This document shows, piece by piece, positions 1-11,336 of a stretch of DNA of 64,000 nucleotides. The notes beneath the pieces are model-generated. The model was not told the origin of the DNA. It saw only the letters and a list, made by a program, of their open reading frames with translations, and searched no databases. The stretch covers positions 204,132,763 through 204,196,762 of the forward strand of contig NC_090725.1 of assembly GCF_036898095.1 (NCBI RefSeq), written 5' to 3'. The position numbers and the translations under genes were made by a program. Position 1 is the stretch's first letter, and each line of letters opens with the position of its first letter. Source of the stretch: Palaemon carinicauda. Lineage: Eukaryota > Arthropoda > Malacostraca > Decapoda > Palaemonidae.

Positions 1-2313
1 ATCTTAAAATGGAGTTTTTATGGAGTTAGGTGCACTTTAAGCAATTCAAATTTAAGAAAACCTCAAACTATTCAATTTCCTGGCCTCGCTCAAGTTTCAA
101 GAGTGCTTTTATCCGAATTTTATACTTTATTATTTTACATTTTGTAAATGGCTTTCCATGTCACTTTCTTGAAATCTTTTTTTTTTTTTTATTATTTTCT
201 TGTGACTTTATTGATTAGCTTTTATATTATGATAAAGACTTTTATTAATTTTATTAGATTTTTAATTTTTGCTAGATATTTAAGTTTTTCTAGGTTTTCA
301 CTTTTAAATATTTCATTTGATGTGATACATTGAACATTGGCAAATTATGGAAGAAAAGACAGTCTGAATATTCATCTTATAACTTTAATATTTGGTGATA
401 AGAGTGGGTAAAACGGCATTAATTTTTAATAGAAACATTTCGAAACAACTGTAGAGCTTCATTGGTTGGGGTTGATATTTTTCAATTTTCAGAACTGGTA
501 GTCTGTTCGATTATGTAAAAAAAAAAAAAAAAAACAGTCTTGCTAAATTTTCTTTTCTTAGGTCTAATCTAATTTTGGGATTATTTGATTTTATCCCTTT
601 TGACATTTTGAAATTATCGTTATATTACTTTTTCTGAAAGATGAGCTTTGCTTTTGTCAAATACATCAGTGTAAAATACCTAAATTTTGAAGAATTGATG
701 TAAGTGACAATTTGATAATTGGAATATATATGACTTGTTTTAAAGTTTTGTTTTAACTTTACAGTTTAATTAACAGAGTTGGTCTAGGTTATTTTTAATT
801 TCCTTTACATATTTGTCTATTTTTTAGATGTAGCATTTTATTTTTTTATTTAGCATTTTAAATTTTTTTTATTTAGTGATTTTAGGTTAAATTTATTCAC
901 CGCTAACCAGGTATGGCTATCTTTAATAATTTCTTGACTTGAAAATACAGTAGCTTCCATTTTGATTGGGTTTAGTTTGATAAAATTGAACAAAGTATAG
1001 GTAATGGATTACTGCCACTATTCAGCAGTCACCTGAGATGACTGCTGAATAGTGACGGTAAAAAGCTTCCCAATGACACTATTTTGAGGACATGAGATTT
1101 TTCTTTTGTATGTGATTAGTAGTCAGTGATTTGTAAGTTCATTTAAAATCTGATTTAAAAGCATAGCTTTGTTACTAAAGCATTGAACTACTGGAGTATT
1201 TGAATTTTTCTGATCTTGTTCTCTGGTAGCAAATCAAATCAGTGACTCATTCTCCAAGCACCCGATGAAAAGAACGAGGATTTTTTGAAGGTTTTAAGAA
1301 AGCTTTTATTACAGCTGAACATTGTATTGTACAGTGCTGTACTTGTTATTTCCCTCTTGTTGAGAATCAGTGAGACTTCGTTATAACTATGTCGTCTGTC
1401 GGCTGGCTCTTGAAGGCCTATCTTCAATTTTGTGGGAAAATTCTCAAAGGTAGTGTGTGTGTGTGCACAGTTCTGTTTGCTGTTGGAAAACCTTAGCATT
1501 TTTATGCTAGGAGCTAGTTAGATACAACCGCTCCTAGGTTCAGGGAGCCTTTCTTCGCTGCATATGATACAGGTGTTCAGAGATGCTTATGGTATTGAAT
1601 ATTACTTTGACTTGAAGCTGCTTTCTCTTTTGCAAATATAGCTTACAATGAAATACCACTAGTTAATTAGTTATAGAAAAAAAGGGTTGATAGAAATAGA
1701 TTTTGCACATTTTTATGCTAGACTACATAAATTGTTTTTGTACAGTACAGTACACTGATATTTATTCATGGTTGTTATGGTTCTATAAGAAAATGTTACT
1801 TTACTGAATAAAAAACACGAGAAGTTTTGTAAAGGCTTATAGATATGGCTCTTATTGCAGGAAATTTTACTAGATTTTTGTAATTACTTTGGTCAGAGGT
1901 AGAGATAATAGATTGTAGTGTTGGTGCTTGTGATTTCATTAGTTTACACATGTGAATATTGCATCTTAGGAAATATTTGAATGCTTATTTATAGCAACAG
2001 TAGTTTTAGATATTCTTACACTTGTTTAATGTCCTTTAGGTAAATGAGATTAGTATTTAAATGGTAAAACTTGTTTCAGGTCCAGGCAGACACTATTTTA
2101 AGGAATTCTTTTCTTTCAAAGTATTAAATGCCACAGTATCAACTTACAGAAATTTTCTTATGTGAAATTTTTATGGCTAGAATTTACATTGTCAACAAAT
2201 TGCTGAATCGTAAGCCCATTTATTCTTAAATGTCAATTATGAAAAGTAGAATACTATAAAATTTTTCCCTCTCTACTGAAGATTGACATTTTTTCTTTTT
2301 ATTTTTTTTGCAG
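1..2313. other. AT-rich intronic or upstream sequence, no exon recognised
   Basis: Very AT-rich DNA with homopolymer A/T runs (for example near 177-190 and 516-533) and short chance frames. I find no coding segment with flanking splice sites. Because the exon at 2314 starts inside a codon behind a polypyrimidine tract and AG, this stretch is most simply the intron preceding that exon. A hairpin at 1009-1060 is listed separately. Confidence 0.6.
1009..1060. repeat. Near-perfect 22-bp-arm hairpin
   Basis: A perfect 16-bp inverted repeat (1016-1031 against 1039-1054) is separated by a 7-base loop. Pairing extends outward to about 1009-1060 with two mismatches. It could be a small foldback element or a structured transcript segment. 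Nothing else in the surroundings assigns a role. Confidence 0.75.
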
Positions 2314-2384
2314 AAGCTGTAGATGGGTCTCGCAGGAGCTTACGTAGTCTCAGTCTAGAGAACAATTTATCTAGTGCCAATTCG
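2314..2384 (+). CDS. DLGAP: DLGAP/GKAP-family gene, first visible coding exon (partial gene)
   Basis: A 71-nt exon sits between a polypyrimidine tract with CAG (acceptor, 2311-2313) and GTGAGT (donor, from 2385). Only the third frame is open; it gives 23 residues after a split first codon, ending in a complete codon. The peptide is rich in Ser, Arg and Leu with a repeated RSL pattern. On its own it is not diagnostic. It is assigned to the downstream gene because its end phase (0) matches the start phase of the exon at 16840 and it lies on the same strand. The upstream exons and the start codon are outside the window. An unseen alternative exon in the 14-kb intron cannot be excluded. Confidence 0.7.
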
Positions 2385-2599
2385 GTGAGTTGTAAAAAAT
2401 GCAAAATCTCATTTATTTATTAATATCCTTCAATTCTTTTATGTAATAGATTATTTAATTGTTCTTATAAAACTGGCCACCATTAATTATTTATTACAAT
2501 TTATCAATAGGAAAATACTTTGATTTTAATTTTAAAAAGATGGAGATAATTTAGTCCAAGTTGGGTACAGAACACTGAATTACAGCTTCACATGATTCT

Positions 2600-2690
2600 A
2601 TCCCCTTCACACATGAATCTCGGCGTCAATGACCTTAGATGTCAGGATGCCTGAAAACCTTAAATCAATCAATCACACATGAATCAATGT
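2600..2690. repeat. Possible SINE-like tail with (AATC)n end
   Basis: The segment ends in an (AATC) repeat around 2665-2676 after a GTCAATGACCTTAGATGTCA block. Tetranucleotide-tailed blocks of this kind look like the 3' end of a short interspersed element. I have no second full copy in the window, so this is a pattern-based guess. Confidence 0.3.
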
Positions 2691-2784
2691 AGGTATTGAT
2701 TGTTTATTATCTGCTTATATATTGGAAATTGTTAAATCCTTCCAATAAAGCCTCCCCTTAGTAATGAGTACCTTGGGTGGAATT

Positions 2785-3174
2785 ATAGAGAGATTGTCTC
2801 ATACTGTACTGGTACAATTATATTGTAACATGTGATCAATATGATAATTCATGTTAAAGTTTTCTCAAAGAATAGTACTGTACAGTACTGCAGTATTTCT
2901 TTTCTTTAATGGATATCTAGTTTTTAAGATACATAACAAAATTTTTACTTTTTTTCATCCAGAAAGAAGAAATCATATGGATAGAGAGATTGTCTCATAC
3001 TGTACTGGTACAATTATATTGTAACATGTGATCAATATGATAATTCATGTTAAAGTTTTCTCAAAGAATAGTACTGTACAGTACTGCAGTATTTCTTTTC
3101 TTTAATGGATATCTAATTTTTAAGATACATAACATAATTTTTACTTTTTCATCCAGAAAGAAGAAATCATATGG
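2785..3174. repeat. Direct tandem duplication, about 196-bp unit x2
   Basis: The block at 2785-2980 is repeated at 2981-3174 with only a few differences (a shorter T run and a handful of substitutions). Each unit contains a GTACTGTACAGTACTGCAGT palindromic word. The high identity implies a recent local duplication within the intron. No coding potential is seen. Confidence 0.95.
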
Positions 3175-3420
3175 ATGCTCGGTAGATCAATGAGATTTAC
3201 ATTTTTTATTCTTGTAAGTTTGAGCAGCCTTTATGGTTCATGTACTACATGCGTAGTGAATTTTTCATTTGTTCTAATACGAGTACAAACCCTCATCCCT
3301 TACGTATGAGTTAGCTTGAGCACAACCTCAACCACTTTTTATTTGGTCACGGTAGAGAGCAGACATCTCCGCCGTCTCTCCGTTCTTTATTGAACAGCTG
3401 TACTGACTTTTTTTCTCTGC

Positions 3421-5160
3421 ATGTGTGATTGCTGTTTTATGAGGAAGCAACATGTGGTTTTGTGTGGGCACGACCGACCGCCCTTGAGGAGTCTCCTTGT
3501 GGCGAGTGTCAGGAGTGGCCATCCAGTGGAAGCGATTCTGCCAGAGAAAGAAGTCGTCGTCGAAGAGCGAGTCATTGCGCCCAAGGTCAGTCTTGAACGG
3601 TAAGAAACCCAGACTTCTTTTTTTCTCCCACAAAAGTTCCCCTACCTTTCTTTGCCTGTTTGGTCTCCTGGATGACATTCGGGTAAGAGGGATGTGCCTT
3701 TGACCCCTTAACGACCTCCGGGTTCAGTCCTAGTGAAGCACGTCCTCCTCCTCGGGACACACTTGGGTTTCCCCCTCAAAGGAACGGCTTTTAGAGTTGT
3801 AGAAACATCGCCTCGACCCTTCCCCTCATGCCAAGAGAAAGGATGCCCTTCTCTCTCGCCCCTTGCCCCATGGCTCTTCCTCTGTAGTTACTCCTCCACC
3901 TGAGGTTCTGCAGGTTGTCCATCTAGAGGATAACCTCGCTCGCGCATCCCTCATGGTCAGGGTATTTGCTAAGTATGTTCAGCAAAAAGATCCTAGACAT
4001 TCTCCCCCCTCACTGTGTGCTGACCCTGCGGGGAACTTTGCGGACACCCTAGTTGTCCATGCTTTAGAGGACCCCCTCGAGTTGCTTGTAAGAGTGCTCG
4101 CCATTGTCACCAACATGCTCCAGCTCTGAGGAGCGAGTAGGGGAGTGCTCACGCACTCCTGTTGTACAGTGGACCCTCCATTTTACCACTGTAGCTAACA
4201 AGATTCCAGCTAGCCACGAACTCTTGCAACCCGCAGTGTGTGGCCGTAGGGCGCCCGCACATGGAGGTAACTCTCCTGTTGAAATGGGTAGAGCTGTATA
4301 CCATCCTCTAGCTAATCCCACTCAGCCATCTCGGCCTAGCTCTGGTCCTGCCGAGTGCCCCCGGACTTTTGATGTTGGGCTTGAGGCCTACGTTCGCGAG
4401 GCCTTTTGACGTTGGACTTGAGGCCTACGTTCGTGAGGCCTTTTGGCATTGGACTTGAGGCCTTTTGACGTTGGACTTGATGCCTACGTTCGCGAGACCA
4501 TCTTGCACTAATACCGAGTGAGTTCCCAACTCTCACACGTGCACGATGTAAGTATCATCCACACGTAGCAAATGCTCACGATTGAGATGACACCTCACGC
4601 CTGCAACCCCTTGGGATCTAGACTCGTCATGGATCTGGGAAATTATCCAAACAGCCTTAGCCTCTCAAACAGTTCCTGTTGTGACTTCAGCTTCATCAGT
4701 CCAATCAATCAATCCGATTTCAAGCTTAATGTCGACAATGGATTCTCTAGTGAACCCTGGGGCTCCCTTTGACTCCAGGCAGCGGAGTACTATGTCAATC
4801 TTTCGTGCTCCTCCTGCCCCACTGACTAGAGCACCATCCCTACTGGTGGCAGCCCCCTTGCACATACCATCTGTGCTTGTTTCCAGGTACCAAAAGCACT
4901 TGGAAATGGTCACTGCCAGGCCAAGGATTTCTGAGCCTGACTACGCGTGGGAAATGCCTAGTCTATTCCCAGCTAAAATTCATCAGAACCATCGGGAAAT
5001 CGAGACAAGTCACTCCACTGCCAGTAGGGATCAAGATCTCAGAGAGATTTTGTGGAGTTGTATAAGCTTTCACCTATTGAAGCAGACTATTCAGCCTCTC
5101 CCGTTGGGATTCCACTCTGCCTTTAAGGAGTTCTCTTGGACTTGAAAATCCCTGGAATGA
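3421..5160 (+). pseudogene. DIRS relic A: Gag-like N-terminal remnant
   Basis: Across several frames there is a Cys-containing segment followed by a Lys/Ser-rich stretch, the same order as the Gag start of the element at 48955 (CPEC-type knuckle followed by a basic KKKK region). Downstream pieces around 3863-5145 are low-complexity Pro/Ser-rich Gag-like sequence with many frame changes. The strongest support is position relative to the RT and recombinase remnants further right; sequence similarity is weak. No intact product is possible. Confidence 0.45.
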
Positions 5161-5661
5161 TTTCAGCAACGAGAGGTTTTGGAGCTTCCAGGGACTTCTC
5201 CAAAGGAGGAACAAAATATCCCCACCTCCTTCACAGGCAAGCTCCTGTGTCGTAAGGCCACTACTTCCCTTCCAAAGAATTGGGCATCTAAAATAGTCGA
5301 CGACCTGGTTCCTCAACAAAGGATTCGGTAGGCTGTTACTGCTGTGATGGCTCCTATTCCCAAGGAAGCTCCCCCTAGACCTCATTCCCCTATTAAGGCC
5401 ACAATAACGACTGTGACCCACCTCTGGCTCAGCCGGGTGAGCCACAAGGTGTATGTATAACGTAACGATGATTCGGACTGTTTAGAAGGCGTGCTGCCGG
5501 TGTAAGATTGTAAATGGACCCCCATTGAATATGGACCCACCCCTTTGGAAAATGGACCCCCCTCTATTTCCAGACACCCCTTCAAATTTAGGGAATGAGT
5601 AATTTTTTTTTAATTTCTAGAATTTATATATGTAATGAAAACAAAACAAAAAAAAAAAATT

Positions 5662-6399
5662 TTAAGCATTTATGACAGGTTCAAAATGTTCTAACATGTT
5701 CTGCACAAACACGGCTTTTGATGAAGCCCCACAAGGTGAAGATGCATCAGAGAGTGGCACATAGCACTGCCACTTGTATTCCTCCCCAAATGGTAAGTAG
5801 GTCCAGATGGGTGTGGCGAGTAGGCTGGCTACAGAAAGTATCACTATTTCTGTGGCATACTCTTCGGCCTGTGTAATATTGCTGACATCTACATAGTTTT
5901 CCTGTGCTGCAAGGTTGCTGAAGGTGGCGTTGTTCTTCTTCATGTACTGGACTGTTTGGGCCCGAAGAATGCTGTGGTTTGTCTGGGCGCCTGTGAGGAA
6001 GTAGATGGTCCAGAAGAAACCATTACTATCACCCCGCATGACAATGGTGTTGACTAGCTCCGCTTCATGACTGATGGTCTGCTCAGCTGGTGATGGTGGA
6101 ATCTTCTTCCGGATCCTGAACCCCAAGAACTTGGCACACTCATACTGCCATTGACTACCTACTGGGTTGAATATCAGTGGTTGGGCCATAGTGACACCAG
6201 TCTCCATGCACTCAGAAAATGAAGGTGAAGGGCTGGATGAAGCAGACACTGGTGTTGGTGTGGATAGAGGGCTTGTGGAACCTGATGACTGTGGAGAGCT
6301 GTGGGAGCCGAGTCTCTTAGCCGTAAGGTACGGCTTTATCCTCATGGTGTTTATCAGTTGTTTCAGCCCTTTCAGCCAGAAAGTTTCCTTAGGACAGAC
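5662..6399 (-). pseudogene. Ginger1 transposase C-terminal exon: OTU cysteine-protease-like domain
   Basis: Open from a predicted splice acceptor (CAG just upstream, 6402-6400) to a stop at 5662, 245 residues. Residues 1-18 (VCPKETF...) precede a Ser/Pro-rich linker. The OTU-like core then begins with GDSNGFFW and is followed by FLTGAQTNHSILRAQTVQYM and a late EHFEPVI segment that could carry the catalytic His. In active OTU proteases the first motif is D-G-N-C; here the Cys position (codon 6021-6019) is Gly and the first Gly is Ser, so deubiquitinase activity is not expected. The 159-bp intron upstream (6558-6400) splices it in frame to the integrase exon. The exon itself has no stop or frameshift, unlike the rest of the element. 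Confidence 0.75.
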
Positions 6400-6558
6400 C
6401 TGAACAACAGAGAATTATATTTTAGAACAAGATGAATAATTACATACTGTACAAATGAAATAAATTAGAGATTTTGATTTATCAATGTTCTTCATGAGTA
6501 GATTGAAGTAAATGTATAAAAAATGGCTGTTATAACTTAGAACATATAGAAGGCTTAC

Positions 6559-7365
6559 TTTGATTTTGTAAGGTCCTGTCCAACGAGATGCCAACTTGTC
6601 ACCCTTGCGCTGCGTTAGCTGGTCATTGTTGAGTAGCATACTATCTCTAACCTTATAATTGGTAGTGGTTATCAAAGTCGGCCTTCTGCTGCTTGGCGCT
6701 GTGGATGTTGTCCATAGCTTTCTGGTGAAGGTCTTAGAGCTTGAAGGCAGAGGCCATCTTGCCTTCAAGTTGGGCTTCCTCTTCTCCTGGGTGACTGGGA
6801 GCTCCAATTGAGAACTCTTCCTCAATCAGAGTTGGGTACTGACCAAAGACCAGCCCGAAAGGTGTCTTCTTCGTTGACTTTTGCTGAATGATTCGGTATC
6901 CCAGTAGGATGGGCTTGATATACTCATCCCAGTCGTCTTGCTGCCCACCGTTATGTACTTTACAATTGCATTGCAAAGTGTCTTGTTGTAAGCGCTCAAT
7001 CTGGCCATTCGACTGTGGGTGGAAGGCGGTTTTCTTGTGGTGGTCGATCTTGGGATATCTGCAAAGCTTTTCATTGACACGGTTGCAGAACTTGCGAACG
7101 TGGTTGGTGATGATGACTTTGATGTTGGAGTAGAGGCATACCAATTTCATCAACACCTTTGTGATGGTCCCTGCTTCCTTGTTGGGTATGGTCTCCACTT
7201 CAGGCCACTTGATGAGGTAGTCAGTCATCACAGCAATATACCAGTTAATGCTAGCTGATGCAGTGAGAGGTCCAACCAGGTCCACACCACACAGAGTTAA
7301 ACTGCTGTCTGGAGGAGCAATGGTGTGAAGGACTGCAGAGACCTATCAAAGATGGTTGCTGCGCT
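6559..7365 (-). pseudogene. Ginger1 transposase exon: Gypsy-like integrase core with GPY/F motif
   Basis: DDE integrase core on the minus strand. DLVGPL (first catalytic Asp) is followed by a WPEVE segment, then an IITNHVRKFCN motif, then HPQSNGQIERLQQ (catalytic Glu) and PFGLVFGQYP. In active members the second motif has Asp where this copy has Asn (codon 7105-7103), so strand transfer should be abolished. After a frame change the sequence continues through LLNNDQ and RWTGPYKI, the GPY/F hallmark of Gypsy and Ginger1 integrases. The exon ends at 6559 with donor GTAAGC (from 6558). Upstream of the core, around 7290-7365, Cys-containing zinc-finger remnants are out of frame. Confidence 0.8.
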
Positions 7366-7399
7366 GAGTCATCACAGGAAGCTGTATTAAAAAAAAAAT

Positions 7400-8190
7400 A
7401 TAAAAAAGATAAAAAACATTGATAAAATACAAGGGGTGCATATTCCATGCCATGGAAAATGGACCCATGTGCAAAAACTGCATAAATTGACATATTTTTC
7501 AAGGGGGGATACATATTCTATGCCATAGAAAATAGACCCAGAGAATTTAAAACATTATAAAATACAAGGGGGGTACATATTCCATTCAATGGAATTTGGA
7601 ACCAATTGCAAAAACTGCAAGGGGGTCCATATCCTAAGCCATTGTAACTGGACCAGAAGACTAAAACATTATTAGATATAAGGGGACACTGTACATATTT
7701 ATGCCATGGAAAATTGGCCCTATGTGCAAAAACTGCATAAATTGACATCATATTTTTCAAGCGGGTTCATTTTCTATGCCATAGAAAATTAACCCGGTGA
7801 CTTTCAAACATAACAACATACAAGAGGGTACATATTCCAGGCCATGGAAAAGGGATCCATGTGCAAAAACTGCATAAATTGTCATATTTTTCAAGGAGGT
7901 TTACGTATTCTATGCCCCAGTAAATGGACCCAGAGAATTTAGAACATTATAGAATACAAGGGGGTACATATTCCATTCAATGGAAAATGGAACCAATTGC
8001 AAAAAATGCAAGGGGCTCCATATCCTAAGCCATAGTAACTAGACCAGGGGACTTTAAAACATTATTAAATATAAGGGGGTACTGTACATACTTATGCCAT
8101 GGGAAATGGGTCCATGAGCAAAAACTGCATATATTGTCGTTTTTCAAGAGGGTCCATATTTTATGCAACAGAAAAGGGACCTGGGTAGTT
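7400..8190. repeat. Higher-order tandem repeat inside the Ginger1 intron
   Basis: A unit of about 393 bp is present twice: the phrase TGTGCAAAAACTGCATAAAT recurs near 7464, 7718, 7856 and (diverged) 8111, giving offsets of 392 and 393 for matched pairs. Each unit contains shorter repeats with the words GGTACATATTCCAT and AAAATGGACCC. The ATGGACC word also ends the element's terminal inverted repeats. The block separates the N-terminal exon (8218-8540) from the integrase exon. Confidence 0.85.
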
Positions 8191-8217
8191 TAAATAACTG
8201 TAAAACTCTTACCAATG

Positions 8218-8540
8218 AAATTTGTGATGTCTTCATACTGAGGGCCAGGCCAGAAGTAGCGGCTCATGATGAGGGAAGTGGTCTGGTTGACACGCTGGTC
8301 ACCTATTGTAAGGGAAACATGGCATGCCTGGAGGATGTCCTCCTCCTCTGTAGCCCTGATGACTTGGGTTGAACATAGTGAAGAGTGCCATCTATTAGTT
8401 CATACTTGTTGGCCTTCTTCCTGAAGTTCCTCTGGGTGTTCTTTGTGTTAACAGAGGATGGCCAAGCCCTGCTGCTGGAGTCCTTGCTGACCAAAAAGTC
8501 TGAGAGCTCTCTGCAATACACACAAGGATTCAACATGATT
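8218..8540 (-). pseudogene. Ginger1 transposase N-terminal exon (integrase zinc-finger region)
   Basis: Minus-strand reading gives FRKKANKYELIDGTLHYV, the usual lead-in to the Gypsy/Ginger integrase HHCC zinc-binding domain. After a frame shift it continues with EEDILQACHVS, TIGDQRVNQTTSL and MSRYFWPG, ending at a plausible donor (GTAAGAG, about 8217). Two frames are needed to read it, so it is a pseudogene. The 0.85-kb repeat-filled interval to the integrase core would be an intron. Confidence 0.7.
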
Positions 8541-8873
8541 AAGGGTACTCATGCAATAGTTGTTACTTATCACAATTCTATCTTCCCAATTAGGCAGTAG
8601 ATACTAGATGCCCAATTCAACATAAATAAGGATACTCACCAGTACGTAGTGTCTTCCATGTCTGTAAGAGTAAATCATCTCTGTTAAGTTATGATAGTTA
8701 GGTGGTGAGCTGAAGTGATGATTCGGTAGGCAGTCAAAATTGGTTATGATGGTTAAATTTTTAGGGGGGAACCATTTACCATAGGATGGGTCCATTATTC
8801 CACTGCGGAACTGTACTCTGGGTTTATACTCTGCTGTGGAATCTGGACCCCCTGGTCCATATTCAATCCTACA

Positions 8874-9660
8874 AGAGGCCAAGGTCCAAGCTGGTGGCTA
8901 GTTCGATAAGGAAAGTAAACTTGCAGGTCTCTACGAGAAAAGACTCCCTTAGATTTGGCAACTCATCTAGACTACTTCCTCCTCCTTTTTTGAGGCAAAG
9001 GAATTATTAATATATTCTCGACGATGACCCTACTCCCCTCCCTTTAGACCCAGCATAACAGCCTTAGCCTAGAGCTTGTGTGCAGAAAAGGTGGCAGAAC
9101 AATCAGCTGTGTTCTCAGCCTGTAATGCCTCAGGAATGAGAGGGTAGTGAAGGCAACCCTTCAAGCCTCCTCTTGGATGGTCCACTAGTCGGGGACTGTC
9201 AGCTACCTGGCCGACATTGAAAATCTGCCCAACCCTGACAAGAAGTAGGTTTCCAAGATCATCATCCTGTCTGGTGCCAGGGCAGTAGAGTTCTTTGCCC
9301 ATAATGCTGCTAACCAGTAGGCCAACTGGGTCTTGAAGACATAAGATTCCAATGTCTCAAGTTTATGGAGCAACTTTGGAAGCTAAGTGCCAAAGGAGGT
9401 CCTCCTCCTCCTACAACTTCCCTATCTGTGGATGATGTTGAGGCTGTTGCTTAAAAGTGGAGGAATGCAAGCCAAGCCTCTCTCCTCCTTAAGGCTGTAG
9501 CTTCCCGACCCTCCTCTTTGGCACCGGTTGTGCCAAAAGCTCCTGCTGATCAGAGACAGGCACACACAAATTTCAAGGATCCTTTAAGGCAGAACACTGC
9601 CAAGAAGGGTAACCCTTCCAAACAAACGTTTCAGGAAAAGCAGCCTCAAGGAAGGTGAGG
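8874..9660 (+). pseudogene. DIRS relic A: Gag C-terminal remnant
   Basis: Plus-strand peptides include a segment resembling GARAVEFFAHNAANQ..ANWVL. Its position and composition match the block of the element at 48607-54466 that reads GGKALKFLSFQS..AANWVLQKRDT (50395-50480). This is the C-terminal half of a DIRS Gag-like protein. Numerous stops and frame changes are present. It picks up directly to the right of the Ginger1 insertion, supporting the nested order. Confidence 0.5.
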
Positions 9661-9848
9661 TAGAGCTGCGATGTGGACAGTGCTCCCGCCAAGGAGAGCA
9701 TTTCCCCTCGTGATTCCACCATTAGGGAAATGCCTAAGACGCAGGTGGCAATGTTTGAAGTTCCACGAGGGCGAACCGTGGACAGTAAGTGTCTGATGGT
9801 CCTGGTTAATCATCCTGTTCATCAGCTCTACCTCTGATTCTTCACCCA

Positions 9849-10108
9849 ATGAGTCCAACATCTTTTGTCAAGGGATCAGCTAAGGACGTAGCCCTTCCGG
9901 CAGAAGTCCAGACCATGTTAGAGAAGAGCACTCTCCAAGAGATCATTGACGAGTTCCCAAGCTGCTTCAGTCGACTTTTTTTTTTTTTTTTTTTTGTGTC
10001 GAAGGCATCTGGAGGCAGGAGGCCAGTCGTTGATCTCTCAACCTTGAACGAGTTTATTCTTCAAACTCAATTCAAGATGGAGACTGCCGCCACAGTCAGA
10101 CAAGTGAT
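9849..10108 (+). pseudogene. DIRS relic A: reverse transcriptase N-terminus, cut by Tigger insertion
   Basis: About 87 codons align to the RT of the element at 50954: CFSRL...VSKASGGRRPVVDLS, then LNEFILQTQFKMETAATV. The comparison element reads FYSRLFLVEKATGGWRPVID and KMDTPKSVMAAL. A run of T (about 9977-9995) has expanded within the SRLFLV motif. The frame ends exactly at the TA where the Tigger element at 10111 begins; the RT resumes at 14772 (SVDYTDVYFHIPIHP), proving interruption by transposition. Confidence 0.85.
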
Positions 10109-10382
10109 TACAGTGAACCCTCGCTACTTCGCGGTTCGACCATCGCGGATTCACCACTTCGCGGGTTTTTTCCATAACCCATATATATATACATATCGCG
10201 GATTTTCCGGAAAATTCGAAAATACCGCGAAATCTGAAGACAACCAAATACGATATTTTGTTACCTGTAATTCCATTAATACTGTAATTAGTAATATCTG
10301 CACTTACTGATTGTTCATTGCATTACATATGATATATACAGTAATTCAGCACAGAAAGAAATAAAACACGAAAAGAGAATGT

Positions 10383-11170
<788 letters not shown>

Positions 11171-11215
11171 CCTACAAAAGAATAAAATATTGTAGCATAC
11201 GTAAAGCTATTAAAT

Positions 11216-11336
11216 ATTGTTATTATTATTGTTGTTGTTAATAAAATTATGATTGTTGTTATTATTATCATTATTATTATTATTATTACAGTACTGTACT
11301 GTATTATTATCATTATTTATTATTATTATTATTAAT
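11216..11336. repeat. ATT/ATG trinucleotide repeat region
   Basis: Imperfect TTATTA / TTGTTG repeats in the Tigger 5' region, with a similar block at 10699-10800. They generate spurious Ile-rich reading frames. No coding value. Confidence 0.9.

Larger units (their letters stand above)
5501..8873 (-). mobile_element. Ginger1-like cut-and-paste DNA transposon (fossil)
   Basis: A 3.37-kb element inside DIRS relic A. Terminal inverted repeats: the left end TGTAAGATTGTAAATGGACC matches the reverse complement of the right end at 17 of 20 positions, giving the TGT...ACA termini of Gypsy-like and Ginger elements. The left flank is CCGG (5497-5500), the target reported for Ginger1, but the right flank is not CCGG, so a target duplication is not confirmed. 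On the minus strand the order is a zinc-finger-like N-terminal exon, Gypsy-type integrase core, GPY/F motif (RWTGPYKI), then an OTU-protease exon. Ginger1 transposases are known to be a Gypsy-like integrase followed by OTU or Ulp1 protease domains. Catalytic substitutions and frame breaks show it is dead. Confidence 0.8.

Noticed and set aside
30..333. Short Phe-rich reading frames
   Set aside because: They derive from T-rich low-complexity DNA; no domain and no splice or start context.
3328..3703. Minus-strand 116-codon frame as a gene
   Set aside because: Opposite strand of the Gag-like Cys region of relic A; no homology of its own.
6167..6403. Plus-strand frame opposite the OTU exon
   Set aside because: Antisense shadow of the minus-strand exon, whose frame is supported by motifs and splice sites.
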